Both the position numbers and the translations under genes were made by a program. The notes under the pieces were generated by a model that worked only from the letters and a program-made list of their open reading frames with translations, had not been told where the DNA came from and made no database searches. Below are positions 1 to 9,398 of a DNA stretch of 64,000 nt, in pieces; the first letter of the stretch is position 1; each line of letters opens with the position of its first letter. The DNA comes from Elymus sibiricus (lineage: Eukaryota; Streptophyta; Magnoliopsida; Poales; Poaceae): the NCBI GenBank assembly GCA_039707655.1, contig CM077666.1, positions 401,035,886 through 401,099,885 on the forward strand, written 5' to 3'.

Positions 1-1365
1 GCGATAGTATGGCTAACCAAACTTTTCAACCTCATTTTTCGGGCAAACAAGATGCCAGAAGAATGGAGACGGAGTATATTAGTACCAATCTTCAAGAACA
101 AGGGGGATGTTCAGAGTTGTACTAATTACCGTGGAATTAAACTGATGAGCCATACAATGAAGCTATGGGAGAGAGTCATTGAGCACCGCTTAAGAAGAAT
201 GACAAGCGTGACCAAAAATCAGTTTGGTTTCATGCCTGGGAGGTCGACCATGGAAGCCATTTTCTTGGTACGACAACTTATGGAGAGATATAGGGAGCAA
301 AAGAAGGACCTGCATATGGTGTTCATTGACTTGGAGAAGGCCTATGATAAGATACCGCGGAATGTTATGTGGTGGGCCTTGGAGAAACACAAAGTCCCAG
401 CAAAGTACATTACCCTCATCAAGGACATGTACGATAATGTTGTGACAAGTGTTCGAACAAGTGATGGCGACACTGATGACTTCCCGATTAAGATAGGACT
501 GCATCAAGGGTCAGCTTCGAGCCCTTATCTTTTTGCCTTGGTGATGGATGAGGTCACAAGGGATATACAAGGAGATATCCCATGGTGTATGCTCTTTGCG
601 GACGATGTGGTGCTAGTCGATGAGAGTCGGACGGGGGTCAACAGGAAGTTGGAGTTATGGAGGCAAACTTTGGAATCGGAAGGTTTTAGACTTAGTAGGA
701 CTAAAACCGAGTACATGAGGTGCGCTTTCGGTACTACTAGGCACGAGGAGGAGGAGGATGTTAGCCTTGATGGGCAGGTGGTGCCGCAGAAGGACACCTT
801 TCGATATTTGGGGTCAATGTTGCAGAAGGATGGGGATATCGATGAAGATGTGAACCATCGAATTAAAGCCAGATGGATGAAGTGGCGCCAAGCTTCTAGC
901 ATTCTCTGTGACAAGAGGGTGCCACAAAAGCTAAAAGGCAAGTTCTATAGGACGGCGGTTCGACCCGCAATGTTGTATGGCGCTGAGTGTTGGCCGACTA
1001 AAAGGCGACATGTGCAACAGTTAGGTGTGGCGGAGATGCGCATGTTGAGATGGATGTGTGGCCACACAAGGAAGGACCGAATCCGGAATGATGATATACG
1101 AGATAGAGTTGGGGTAGCGCCAATTGAAGAGAAGCTTGTCCAACATCGTCTGAGATGGTTTGGACATATTCAGCGCAGGCCTCCAGAAGCCCCAGTACAT
1201 AGCGGACGGCTAAAGCGTGCTGATATTGTCAAAAGAGGCCGGGGTAGACCGAACTTGACATGCGAAGAGTCCGTAAAGAGAGACCTGAAGGATTGGAGCA
1301 TCACCAAAGAACTAGCCATGGGCAGGGGTGCGTGGAAGCTTGCTATCCATGTGCCAGAACCATGA
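1..1365 (+). CDS. RTE-type LINE reverse transcriptase, C-terminal part (open to left edge)
   Basis: Reverse transcriptase of a non-LTR retrotransposon, which copies element RNA into DNA at a nicked target site. The frame is open from base 1, so the protein starts outside the window; the first internal Met is at 52. Counting from that Met, visible motifs are the RT block [10 protein letters not shown] (91-100), the [13 protein letters not shown] block (149-161) and the catalytic FADD box (182-185), where most LINEs have YADD. After the thumb comes a basic region with [12 protein letters not shown], typical of plant RTE proteins, and a stop at 1363-1365. No stop or frameshift is visible in 455 codons, so this copy is young or selected. 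There is no RNase H domain, as expected for RTE. Clade assignment rests on remembered family features. Confidence 0.85.
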   Translation, partial: AIVWLTKLFNLIFRANKMPEEWRRSILVPIFKNKGDVQSCTNYRGIKLMSHTMKLWERVIEHRLRRMTSVTKNQFGFMPGRSTMEAIFLVRQLMERYREQKKDLHMVFIDLEKAYDKIPRNVMWWALEKHKVPAKYITLIKDMYDNVVTSVRTSDGDTDDFPIKIGLHQGSASSPYLFALVMDEVTRDIQGDIPWCMLFADDVVLVDESRTGVNRKLELWRQTLESEGFRLSRTKTEYMRCAFGTTRHEEEEDVSLDGQVVPQKDTFRYLGSMLQKDGDIDEDVNHRIKARWMKWRQASSILCDKRVPQKLKGKFYRTAVRPAMLYGAECWPTKRRHVQQLGVAEMRMLRWMCGHTRKDRIRNDDIRDRVGVAPIEEKLVQHRLRWFGHIQRRPPEAPVHSGRLKRADIVKRGRGRPNLTCEESVKRDLKDWSITKELAMGRGAWKLAIHVPEP

Positions 1366-1450
1366 GTTGGTCGCGAGATCTTATGGGTTTCACCTCTAGC
1401 CTACCCCAACTTGTTTGGGACTAAAGGCTTTGTTTGTTGTTTTGTTGTTA
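1366..1450 (+). mobile_element. 3' tail of the RTE-type LINE
   Basis: Short 3' untranslated region after the RT stop codon. It contains the conserved plant RTE block around cctaccccaacttgtttggg and ends in a (TTG)n-like tail, tttgtttgttgttttgttgtta, instead of poly(A). Such a tail is characteristic of RTE elements and marks the right end of the insertion near 1450. Confidence 0.75.
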
Positions 1451-1534
1451 TATTTTCAGTGAAAAAACCTGCAAACTTGCAAAACTGATTTAACATGATT
1501 TTTGTAAACTCAGGTGTATTTGGTTTTGAGAGAA

Positions 1535-1660
1535 GTCCATATTACAACCTCGAACTACCACCAAAGTCTAATATACAACCCTGAACTACGAAACCGTCTA
1601 CTTTACAACCTCGAACTTCCAAAACCGGACAAGAAACAACCCTGGACTGGTTTTTGACTC
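1535..1660. repeat. Degenerate ~30-36-bp repeats (MITE-like remnant)
   Basis: Four imperfect units built on 'tacaacc(c/t)(c/t)gaact' follow each other at about 1543, 1573, 1603 and 1636. The spacing is roughly 30-36 bp. Similar arrays are common inside grass Mutator-type MITEs, but I cannot see terminal inverted repeats here, so the class is open. The rest of 1451-1800 shows nothing else recognisable. Confidence 0.4.
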
Positions 1661-1813
1661 GTCAACAGCCCAGTCAGCATCCAGTCAGCCGCCATGTCAG
1701 GGCTGCTGACTGGATGTTGCAATAGGGTATATAATTTTATGTGGCAGTGCGGCATTTGTTTGACATGGAATTTTTTATGCGCATGGTTATGGTCGTTACA
1801 AAATTGGATTGCA

Positions 1814-2381
1814 GCTAAATGCTTTTCCGGATGTTTTATACAGGAGCCCAAACCTGCACTATTTCAGCTTTCCTACCACATGTATGACTTCTGATGACTT
1901 CTGTAAGGCGATCAGCAAACTTCAGTCACTTAAAGGCATGGCAGTGGATGAGAGTCTTGTTAATTATGATGTCCTCCTCCATGTGCACCAGTGTTGCCCA
2001 GACTTTCTGGAGCTGAAAGTGTTTGCTCTCTATGTGGATGAAGATATGGCCTCCATAATTTGCGAGTCTCTTCCGCGGCTGAAGAAGCTTGAGATACCAA
2101 ATTCTGATATGTCCTGTGCGGCAATAATAAAATTCCTGGATTGCCTAGAGGAGCTTGAGTATCTGGATATATCAGGTTATGAGACTTCAGCCATCTCAAC
2201 TAGTGTGCTTCTTAAAGCTTCACGGCTCAAGGTCTTTATCTGGAACTCAAAGTTTGAGCTCGGCGAGTTCATGGACTGCTCAAATTGTGGAGAACACAAG
2301 ATTAATCCTCAGGAGCCCTGTAAGTGCACCATGGATCACAAAGTCATGGATTGGCTGGCTGGGCCATCGCAAACTGCCTGA
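1814..2381 (+). CDS. F-box/LRR-type protein, C-terminal exon (partial)
   Basis: C-terminal part of a plant F-box/leucine-rich-repeat protein, a likely SCF ubiquitin-ligase substrate receptor. About 190 codons remain with irregular LRRs: LKVFALYVDEDMASIICESLPRL..., then LKKLEI and LEYLDIS. The tail is Cys-rich (CSNCGEHK...CKCTMDHK) and the stop is at 2379-2381. The frame has no ATG at its left end but lies just after possible splice acceptors (attgcag before 1815, or tatacag before 1843), so it looks like a last exon. The F-box exon is not in view. It may lie left of the window, with the RTE LINE sitting in an intron, or be lost. The family assignment is by pattern only. Confidence 0.6.
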
Positions 2382-2598
2382 CACCAGGGCATGCATGTGT
2401 AGTTTCTGTTATTAACTTTTGATAATTTCCTGTTTGAAAATTTCAAGTACGTTTGAGTTGATCGTACAATGTAATGGAGGGTACATTTGCGATATGACAT
2501 TTAGTTTGCTTGATTTTTTTTTTTTTATGAACGGTGCTTGGTTTGTTGTTGCCCTTATGGTCAAATTTAAACTAATCAATCAGTGTATGTACTTTATA
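2382..2598. other. Probable 3' flank of the F-box/LRR exon
   Basis: AT-rich sequence without a convincing coding region, containing a T-run at about 2513-2526. It probably holds the 3' UTR of the preceding exon. No consensus AATAAA polyadenylation signal stands out. Confidence 0.35.
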
Positions 2599-2865
2599 CG
2601 GACTGCAACTGGAGCTGTACTGAGAAACTCAAAAGGAAATTTTTATTGCGGCTGGTAATTGGAAGATTGATTGGAGTGCAAACGCTCTAATGGCTGGAGC
2701 AACTGCTCATCGAATTGGACTGTCGCTTGCGCAAACAGCTGGTTGCAACAAGATTTTGGTGAATTTGGACAACATTAAGGTGATTTAACACAATGTATGT
2801 TGGAGTTGTTTCTTCACGGAGTGCTGCTGTCATCTTTGATGACTGCTACTCTGCTACCATATCGA
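2599..2865 (+). pseudogene. RNase H-like (RVT_3-type) domain fragment, frameshifted
   Basis: Translation gives GAVLRNSKGNF, then after a one-base frameshift near 2641 NWKIDWSANALMAGATAHR and SLAQTAGCNKILVN. After a stop at 2786-2788 another frame continues with SRSAAVIFDDCYSATIS. This is the order of the RNase H-like domain found in plant LINE-derived ribonuclease H proteins. Frameshift plus stop make it a pseudogene. A C-terminal piece of the same kind of domain appears at 5103-5215. Confidence 0.6.
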
Positions 2866-2886
2866 ATAAGTAAATTTACCGGAACC

Positions 2887-3110
2887 GGTATCTACCGGTG
2901 GACAATCCATTGTTCATTAAATTCATCAAGATTGGTGCAGCTGGTCAGGTATAAACAAGAGAATTCTTTCCAACAGCAATACTCAGGAATACGTGCTGGG
3001 TATCTACCGGTGGACAATCCATTGTTCATTAAATTCATCAAGATTGGTGCAGCTGGTCAGGTATAAACAAGAGAATTCTTTCCAACAGCAATACTCAGGA
3101 ATACGTGCTG
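2887..3110. repeat. Perfect 112-bp tandem duplication
   Basis: Bases 2887-2998 and 2999-3110 are identical by eye over all 112 bp. Each starts ggtatctaccggtgg and ends aatacgtgctg. The flanking base before copy 1 is c and copy 2 is followed by acc, so the repeat ends there. No variant means a recent duplication. Confidence 0.9.
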
Positions 3111-3132
3111 ACCATGTCAGCCTTTTGCCAGA

Positions 3133-3152
3133 AGAGAGAGAGAGAGAGAGAG
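3133..3152. repeat. (AG)n microsatellite
   Basis: Uninterrupted run of ten AG units directly after ccagaag. Confidence 0.9.
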
Positions 3153-3189
3153 TACGTCCAGGAGTGGAGAGTGACCGGCGCATGCATGC

Positions 3190-4500
3190 ATTGTTTCTCC
3201 CCACATAATGGCATGCATTTTATTTCATCCTCATATTTTGAATGTTTGATATCTTTTGAACCAAATGTTCATTTCTGAAACTTTTTATATATTTGAATTT
3301 GTGGTGAGAAGGCCTTCAAAACAAGATCAATGTTGGATATATTTGAACTACTTTTTATTTTACATATTTCAATTACCTTTGCAATCACTTTCATAAAACA
3401 TAAGAATGTTTCGGTATTTCATAAAAAATATTTCGATTGTTTCACAAAACTAATTTCAGTTATTTTTAAACACTAGTTTCACTTATTTTAAACCATATAT
3501 TTCACTCGTTTTGAAAAAAAAATCACTAATTGCAAAAAAATGATTTCACTCATTTTAAAAAACTAATTTAACTCATTTTAAAACATTATTTCACTTATTT
3601 TAAAACATATATTTCTCTCATTTTCAAAAACAATTTCAGTCATTTTAAAACACATATTTTGCTCGCTTCAAGAACAAATTTTACTTGTTTCAAAAAATTG
3701 ATTTTCACTCATTTTGAATTAAAAAGACTCGTTTCACTTATTTTAAAACACATATTTCACTTTTTTTAAATTCACTTATATCAAAAGACTCATTCCCATT
3801 ATAGTTGAAAAAATAATCCATTACACACATTTAAACAAACAATTTCACATATTTGGAATAACTTGTTTCACATACTGTAATAAGCAAATTGACAAACAAA
3901 GTGAAATATGATTCATGTATTTAAAAAAAAACTTTCATATACTTAAAATAACCAGTGTCACTCATTAAAAAAATCAATTTCACATATTTGAAATAATATG
4001 TTTCTCATATTTCCACATACAGGAATAAGCAACTTGACAAACACAGTGAAATATAATTCATATATTTGAAAAAAAAATCATATACTTGAAATAATGAGTG
4101 TCACTCATTGAAACAAACAATTTCACATATTTGAAATAATCTGTTTCTCATATTTTCACATACAGTAATAAGCAACTTGACAAACACAGTGAAATATTAT
4201 TCATACATTAGAAAAATACAACTTTCATATACTTGAAATAACCAGTGTCAGTCGTTGAAACAATCAATTTCACATATTTGAAATATGGTTTCGAACATGT
4301 GAAATCATCAAATTTAAAGTACTTCCAAATATAACAGAAATTGATCGTAATCTGAAGGTCTTGGATCCAGGAATTCAAATATATATAAAAAATCAAAAAC
4401 AAAAATGTACTTCAAAAGATATGGATGATTGAAACTATCAAAAGATAAATAAAACCGACGAATTTATATGATGCGAGCGTGTCATGCATGCACTTTCATA
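3190..4500. mobile_element. AT-rich foldback element, copy 1 (unclassified)
   Basis: The left arm around 3235-3355 and the reverse complement of the right arm around 4300-4440 share a matched order of blocks: atatcttttgaa, tttttatatatttgaatt, ggccttcaaaa/gaccttcaga, gatcaat and ttggatatatttgaac/ttatatttgg. Gcatgcatg-type sequence lies near both ends (about 3180 and 4483). The centre is full of tttcactcattttaaaaca-like units. There is no coding capacity. A second element with the same core lies at about 14170-15190. Exact ends are uncertain. Confidence 0.5.
3830..4290. repeat. ~144-bp tandem repeats inside the foldback element
   Basis: The marker aataagcaa(a/c)ttgacaaacaaagtg-type segment recurs at 3879, 4024 and 4167, giving periods of 145 and 143 bp. 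Each unit also carries a tatacttaaaataaccagtgtcac block and an atttcacatatttgaaataa block in the same order. About three diverged copies are present. Confidence 0.75.
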
Positions 4501-4723
4501 GAATCCGCCTGTACCTTTCTATGTCAAAACCGCATGCATATGTACTCAGTAGCTCACATGGGGTCCATTCAACCTGACACTGATTCGACTTTAAGAAGAG
4601 ATACAAGAGATGGGCTGCTACTATACATTGTTATACATATGAATGAGCCCTACTTAGACAAGGACCGTAAAACACTTGAATGGTGGATGGTTCGCCGGTA
4701 CCTACTAGCACCAGTAAAAAGAG
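4501..4723. other. Unassigned spacer
   Basis: Between the foldback element and the MITE I see no convincing gene or repeat. A short open frame at 4468-4740 has no recognisable similarity. Confidence 0.4.
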
Positions 4724-4733
4724 CTTTCTGGCT

Positions 4734-5102
4734 GGAATGAGCTCGGGATGAACAGTAAAATCCAAAAAAAATGAAAAACATTTCAAAAAATTCTGATTTT
4801 TTTGGGTGCAAACATTGACAAAAGTTATCAGTGCTTGCAAATTTTCATCCAAAAATGACATTCGTACAAGGCGTGGCAAAAAAAACAAAATCAGTACTCC
4901 AAAATGTTTACAAAAGTAACATTTTTGGAGTATCAATTTGTTTCTCTTGCTATGACTTCCACGAATGTTATTTTGTGATACCACTGAGAACTTTTGTCAA
5001 TGTTTGCACCAAAAAAATAGAGTTTTTTGAAATTTTTTGATTTTTTTTCGGATTTACTGTTCACCCAGGCTCATTTGAGCTCGGGCTCAAATACACCACG
5101 TC
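4734..5102. mobile_element. Long-TIR MITE, Mutator-like
   Basis: Two ~95-bp arms are inverted copies: gagctcgggatgaacagta...gcaaacattgacaaaagtt (from 4739) and its reverse complement ending near 5090. The right arm has about 30 extra terminal bases (ctcatttgagctcgggctcaaatacaccacgtc) missing on the left, so the left tip is deleted. The flanks carry a 10-bp direct repeat ctttctggct (4724-4733 and 5103-5112), fitting the 9-11-bp duplication of Mutator transposons. No coding sequence. An RNA across it would form a long hairpin. Confidence 0.7.
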
Positions 5103-5215
5103 CTTTCTGGCTACCATATCGCATGTCAATTTTGGGTGACTAGTTTTGAACACTGTTTTAGAGAAGCAAATCTTGTCGCCCATGAACTTAGCAAAGTTAG
5201 CAAAACGTGTTGTTT
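5103..5215 (+). pseudogene. RNase H-like domain fragment, C-terminal piece
   Basis: Translation in two frames gives FLATISHVNF and then SFEHCFREANLVAHELSKVS, the C-terminal end of the same plant RNase H-like domain seen at 2599-2865. The segment gctaccatatcg occurs at the end of the first fragment (2854-2865) and at the start of this one (5110-5121), so the two fragments overlap slightly. A frame change separates the two parts. Confidence 0.55.
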
Positions 5216-5380
5216 GTAATAGTTTCTCCAATTTTATTATTTCCGTCAATTGATCAGTATATTCCGTATATAATTCTTACCCGGGCTCCGGCCTCTTTCA
5301 GCGGATTCGAAGGAAAGGAAAAATGATGAGCCGGTAGGTGCACGGCTATGATCCACACACGCTCGCCCTTCAGCGAGTAA
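5216..5380. other. Spacer left of the Harbinger element
   Basis: No gene recognised. Ends in taa (5378-5380), the presumed target duplication of the Harbinger element. Confidence 0.4.
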
Positions 5381-5822
5381 GAGCATCTCCACTCGCGCCC
5401 CCAACAGGCCCCCAGGGCGTGTTTTTTACCGCCGGCGCCGAAAAATCCCCCCAGTCGCGCCCCCAGGACGCCGATTTCCGCCGGTTCGGCCCATTTTTTG
5501 GCCCGGCGATCCCAAGCCGAACCCAGTGCACTGGGGGGGGGGGGGTGCTTGGGGGCTCCGGCGGAAGGGAAAACGGCGCATGGGCCACCACTGTCAGGCG
5601 GAAAACGTTTTTTTCCACCTCCAGATTCGCCCCCCGCGCGCGCTACCCCTTCCGCCGCCGTGCCGATCCCGGCGCCGCCCACCTGCCCACCACTGCTAGA
5701 AAGTCCATTTCCCCGTCGAGAAAGAGAGGGTTCGCCGCGGCAGCCTCAACCCCGCTCCTGGGCGAGCTTTTCCGGCGCTCCGGCCACGCAAGCAGGGATA
5801 CCGGCGGCGGCTGCGCGCCTAC

Positions 5823-7564
5823 TGATGGAAATATGCCCTAGAGGCAATAATAAAGTTGTTATTATTTTATATTTCCTTGTTCATGATAAAGGTTTATTAT
5901 TCATGCTAGAATTGTATTGACCGGAAACTTAAATACATGTGTGAATACATAAACAAATACCGTGTCCCTAGTGAGCCTCTACTAGACTAGCTCGTTGATC
6001 AAAGATGGTTAAGGTTTCCTAACCATAGACATGAGTTGTCATTTGATAACGGGATCACATCATTAGGAGAATGATGTGATGGACAAGACCCATCCGTTAG
6101 CTTAGCATATGATTGTTCTGTTTATTGCTACTGCTTTCTTGAAATGTCAAATACATGTTCCTCAAACCATGAGATCATGCAATTCCCGGATACCGGAGGA
6201 ATACCTTGTGTGCTATCAAACGTCACAACGTAACTGGGTGATCATAAAGATGCTCTACAGGTATCTCCGAAGGTGTCCGTTGAGTTGGCACGGATCGAGA
6301 CTGGGATTTGTCACTCCGTGTTTCGGAGAGGTATCTTTGGGCCCTCTCGGTAATGCACATCATAAGAAGCTTGCAAGCAAAGTGACTAAGGAGTTAGTTA
6401 CAGGATGATGTATTACGGAACGAGTAAAGAGACTTGCCGGTAACGAGATTGAACTAGGTATGGAGATACCGACGATCGAATCTCGGGCAAGTAACATACC
6501 GACGGACAAAGGGAATTACGTATGTTGTCATTGCGGTTCGACCGATAAGATCTTCGTGGAATATGTAGGAACCAATATAAGCATCCAGGTTCCGCTATTG
6601 GTTATTGACCGGAGAGGCGTCTCAGTCATGTCTACATCATTCCTGAACCCGTAGGGTCCGCACGCTTAACGTTCGTTGACGATATAGTGTTATATGAGTT
6701 ATGTGAATTGGTAACCGAATATTGTTCGGAGTCCCGGATGAGATCCTGGACGTCACGAGGAGTCTCGGAATGGTCGAGAGGTAAAGATTTATATATGGGA
6801 AGTCATATTTTGGGTTCCGGAAAAAGGTGCAGTTTTTTCGGTATTGTACCGGGAAGCTTCCAGAAGGTTCCGGAGGATTCCGAAGGATTCCGGAAGTCCA
6901 CAAGTGGGTCCACCACGTCCCAAGGGCTGGCATGGGCTAAGGGGAGGCGCCCTGGACTTATTGGGCCAGGCGCACCAAGTCCTCAAAAGCACACGCAGCT
7001 AGGGAAGGAAAAAAGGGAGAGTCCTAGTAAGAATAGGATTGGACTTTGGAGTCCAAGTCCACGTGTGTACTATTCACAGTTACTGTTCACGTGGCACTAT
7101 TCCTTCTACTCCAAGCCCCTACACATATATAAATAGAGGAGAGGGGGCGCCCCAAAGGATACACAACATTGTCTTAGCCGTGTGCGGCGCCCCCTCCACA
7201 GTTCCGTCCCTCGGTCATATTTTCGCAGTGCTTGGACGAAGCCCTGCGGAGATAGCATCACCATCACCGTCACCACGCCGTCGTGCTGCCGGAACTCATC
7301 CACTACCTCGCCGTCTTGCTGGATCAAGAAGTCGAGGACGTCACCGAGCTGAACGTGTGCTGAACGCGGAGGTGCCGTACGTTCGGTGCTCGGTCGGTTG
7401 GATCGTGAAGTTGTTCGACGACATCAACCGCGTTGTTCTAACGCTTCCGCTTACGGTCTACGAGGGTACGTAGACACACTCCCCCTCTCGTAGCTATGCA
7501 TCTCCATGGATAGATCTTGCGTGTGCGTAGAAATTTTTTGTTTTCCATGCAACGTTCCCCAACA
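5823..7564 (+). mobile_element. Solo LTR of an Angela/BARE-1/WIS-type Copia element
   Basis: A 1742-bp LTR from tgatggaaatatgccctaga to gcaacgttccccaaca sits between perfect 5-bp direct repeats cctac (5818-5822 and 7565-7569). The 5' sequence and length match what I recall of the Triticeae BARE-1/Angela/WIS group, where the LTR begins TGTTGG; here the third base reads a. A TATA-like acatatataaataga lies near 7126-7140. There is no internal domain and no second LTR, so the full element was lost by LTR-LTR recombination. It interrupts the 5' part of the Harbinger element. Confidence 0.85.
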
Positions 7565-7607
7565 CCTACCACGCCCGCCAGGTGTTCGGCGATTTGCCTG
7601 CTCGGCG

Positions 7608-8906
7608 ATGGACTCGGACGATGAGGAGGCGTTCGCGGCGCTGCTAGAGGAGGAAGCCGATGCCGACGCCCAGGACGAAGAGCACCTCATTGTCCTCGCC
7701 GCTCTGGCCGGCCTGTTCGCAAGCAATGCAAAGCCACGGTGAGGTGGCTCGGCGCCGGGCTGGCAGAAGGCAAAGCAGAGGCATCGGCTGGAGGGCTATT
7801 GCTTGCTCTACGCCGACTACTTCGCCGACGCTACACTGCACGACGAGAAAGTATTTCGGCGCCGTTATCGGATGAGCCGAAAGCTCTTCCTCAGGATTGT
7901 GAATTCCATCCGTGAGTTCGACAGCTACTTCAAGTGCAAGAAGGATTGCACCGGCACACTTGGATTCACCTCACTCCAGAAGTGCACGACAGCTATGAGG
8001 ATGCTTGCATACGGAGCTCCCGGTGATATACTAGAAGACTATGGACGCATGGCCAAGTCCACCACCATTGAGTGTTTGTACAAGTTCTGCGGGGCAGTGG
8101 TGGCAGTATTTGGACGACAATACTTGCGACCACCCAATGCTGAAGACACTGCTCGGATCCTAGCACAGAATGCAGCAAGAGGATTTCCTAGGATGCTTGG
8201 AAGCATCGACTGCATGCATTGGGCATGGAAAAACTGTCCATTTGCTTGGCAGGGGATGTACAAAGGCGCCAAAGGAGCTTGCAGTGTGGTACTTGAGGCA
8301 GTGGCCACACAGGACCTCTGGATTTGGCACTCCTTCTTTGGTATGCCAGGAACTCACAATGACATCAACGTACTGCAGTGCTCGAATGTCTTTGCCAAGC
8401 TTGTGGAAGGTCATGCTCCTCCGGTGAACTTCGAGGTCAATGGGCGCCACTACAACAAGGGATACTACCTAGCAGATGGCATCTATCCGAGATGGTCCAC
8501 ATTTGTGAAGACTATCTCAAACCCTGTGCCAGGAGGCAAGAACTCCTACTTTGCCAAGTGTCAGGAGGCTTGCAGGAAGGATGTCGAGCGTGCATTTGGT
8601 GTGCTCCAATCTCGATTTGCTGTTGTCCGGTACCCCGCTCTGACCTGGTCGAAAGATCAAATGTGGGAAGTCATGACTTGCTGTGTCATCTTGCATAACA
8701 TGATCATTGAGAGCGAGCAGGAAGAGCCAGTGTTTGACACTGAACCATATTACAGGCAGGGTCCTCTTGCCCAAGTTGATCACCAGCTACCGGCAACCTG
8801 GACTGCCTTCCTCAATATGCGTCAGGAGATCCGAGACCCACAGGTGCATCAAGAACTGCAGCATGATCTGGTGGAGCACCTATGGAGGCTCAAGGGCAAC
8901 GCCTAG
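7608..8906 (+). pseudogene. Harbinger (DDE) transposase with one in-frame stop
   Basis: Transposase that cuts and pastes PIF/Harbinger elements at TAA/TTA sites. From ATG 7608 (MDSDDEEAFAALLEEEADAD) the frame runs 433 codons to the stop at 8906, broken only by TGA at 7740-7742 (codon 45). Both sides of the stop are in the same frame. The position is followed by GGSAPG, and an Arg codon CGA is the likely ancestor, so a single CpG transition explains the break. Catalytic residues by pattern are D201 (GSIDCMHW), D252 (GTHNDINV) and E327 (VERAFGVLQ). Translation restarting downstream could still give most of the catalytic domain. The family call (DDE_Tnp_4, plant Harbinger) is strong. Confidence 0.88.
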
Positions 8907-9199
8907 CTCGACGTGTGATGAAATATGAGTTTGATTTGTCGAACTATTTGATTTGTATTGATTTCTGTGATGAACTATGTGATAAAAATTAGTTTGTGTT
9001 GAATTTGTGCCGAAGCACGCCGAAATTAGGCCGAAATTGGACCAATTTGCGCCGAAAGTGGGCCGAAATCCGCGGCTGGGGGGCGATCTTGGGTCAGCGA
9101 CTGGGAACCATAGCCCCCCACGCCGAATTTACCGCCGGTTGGCCCCCAGGCGGCGCTATTTCAAGCCCATGGGGGGCCGAACGGCCGGAGATGCTCTGA

Positions 9200-9398
9200 A
9201 GTAGAGCAGAAACTGGAATGCGATGCTCCCACTTGTAGTAGTGTCCATCTCAAAAAAAAAAAAAAAAAAAAAAAAAGCAGGCACAATGCAACTCAAACGA
9301 CGCTCCATTTTAAAACCGTTCGCTGGGTTGGATTTGGCGGAACGCGCTTGACGCGCAGCGGCAAGAAGAACCAGGCGGGCGAGGACAGGCCAGCGGAC
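9200..9398 (+). promoter_or_regulatory. Upstream region of the glycosyltransferase gene, with a 26-bp A-run
   Basis: The stretch between the Harbinger end and the UGT start codon is only about 200 bp, so the promoter must lie here and/or inside the transposon. It holds an A-run at 9252-9277. No clear TATA box is visible. The A-run could be a remnant retroposon tail or a slippage tract. Confidence 0.4.

Larger units (their letters stand above)
5381..9196 (+). mobile_element. PIF/Harbinger DNA transposon, split by a solo LTR
   Basis: Terminal inverted repeats gagcatctcc (5381-5390) and ggagatgctc (9187-9196) are flanked by taa (5378-5380) and tga (9197-9199), one mismatch from a 3-bp TAA target duplication. 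GC-rich subterminal blocks with ggcccc(c) and gccgaa motifs lie inside both ends. Without the solo LTR the element is about 2.07 kb and carries only the DDE transposase frame. The second PIF protein (Myb/SANT-like ORF) is absent, so it could only move with help. A G-run (about 5530-5542) lies in the left end. Confidence 0.85.

Noticed and set aside
1809..2381. LRR part of an NLR resistance protein
   Set aside because: No NB-ARC or P-loop sequence is near. The short irregular LRRs with the Cys-rich end fit F-box/LRR proteins better.
7506..7742. 78-codon frame starting in the solo LTR
   Set aside because: It is a chance fusion of LTR 3' sequence with the first 44 codons of the Harbinger transposase. 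The native start is at 7608.
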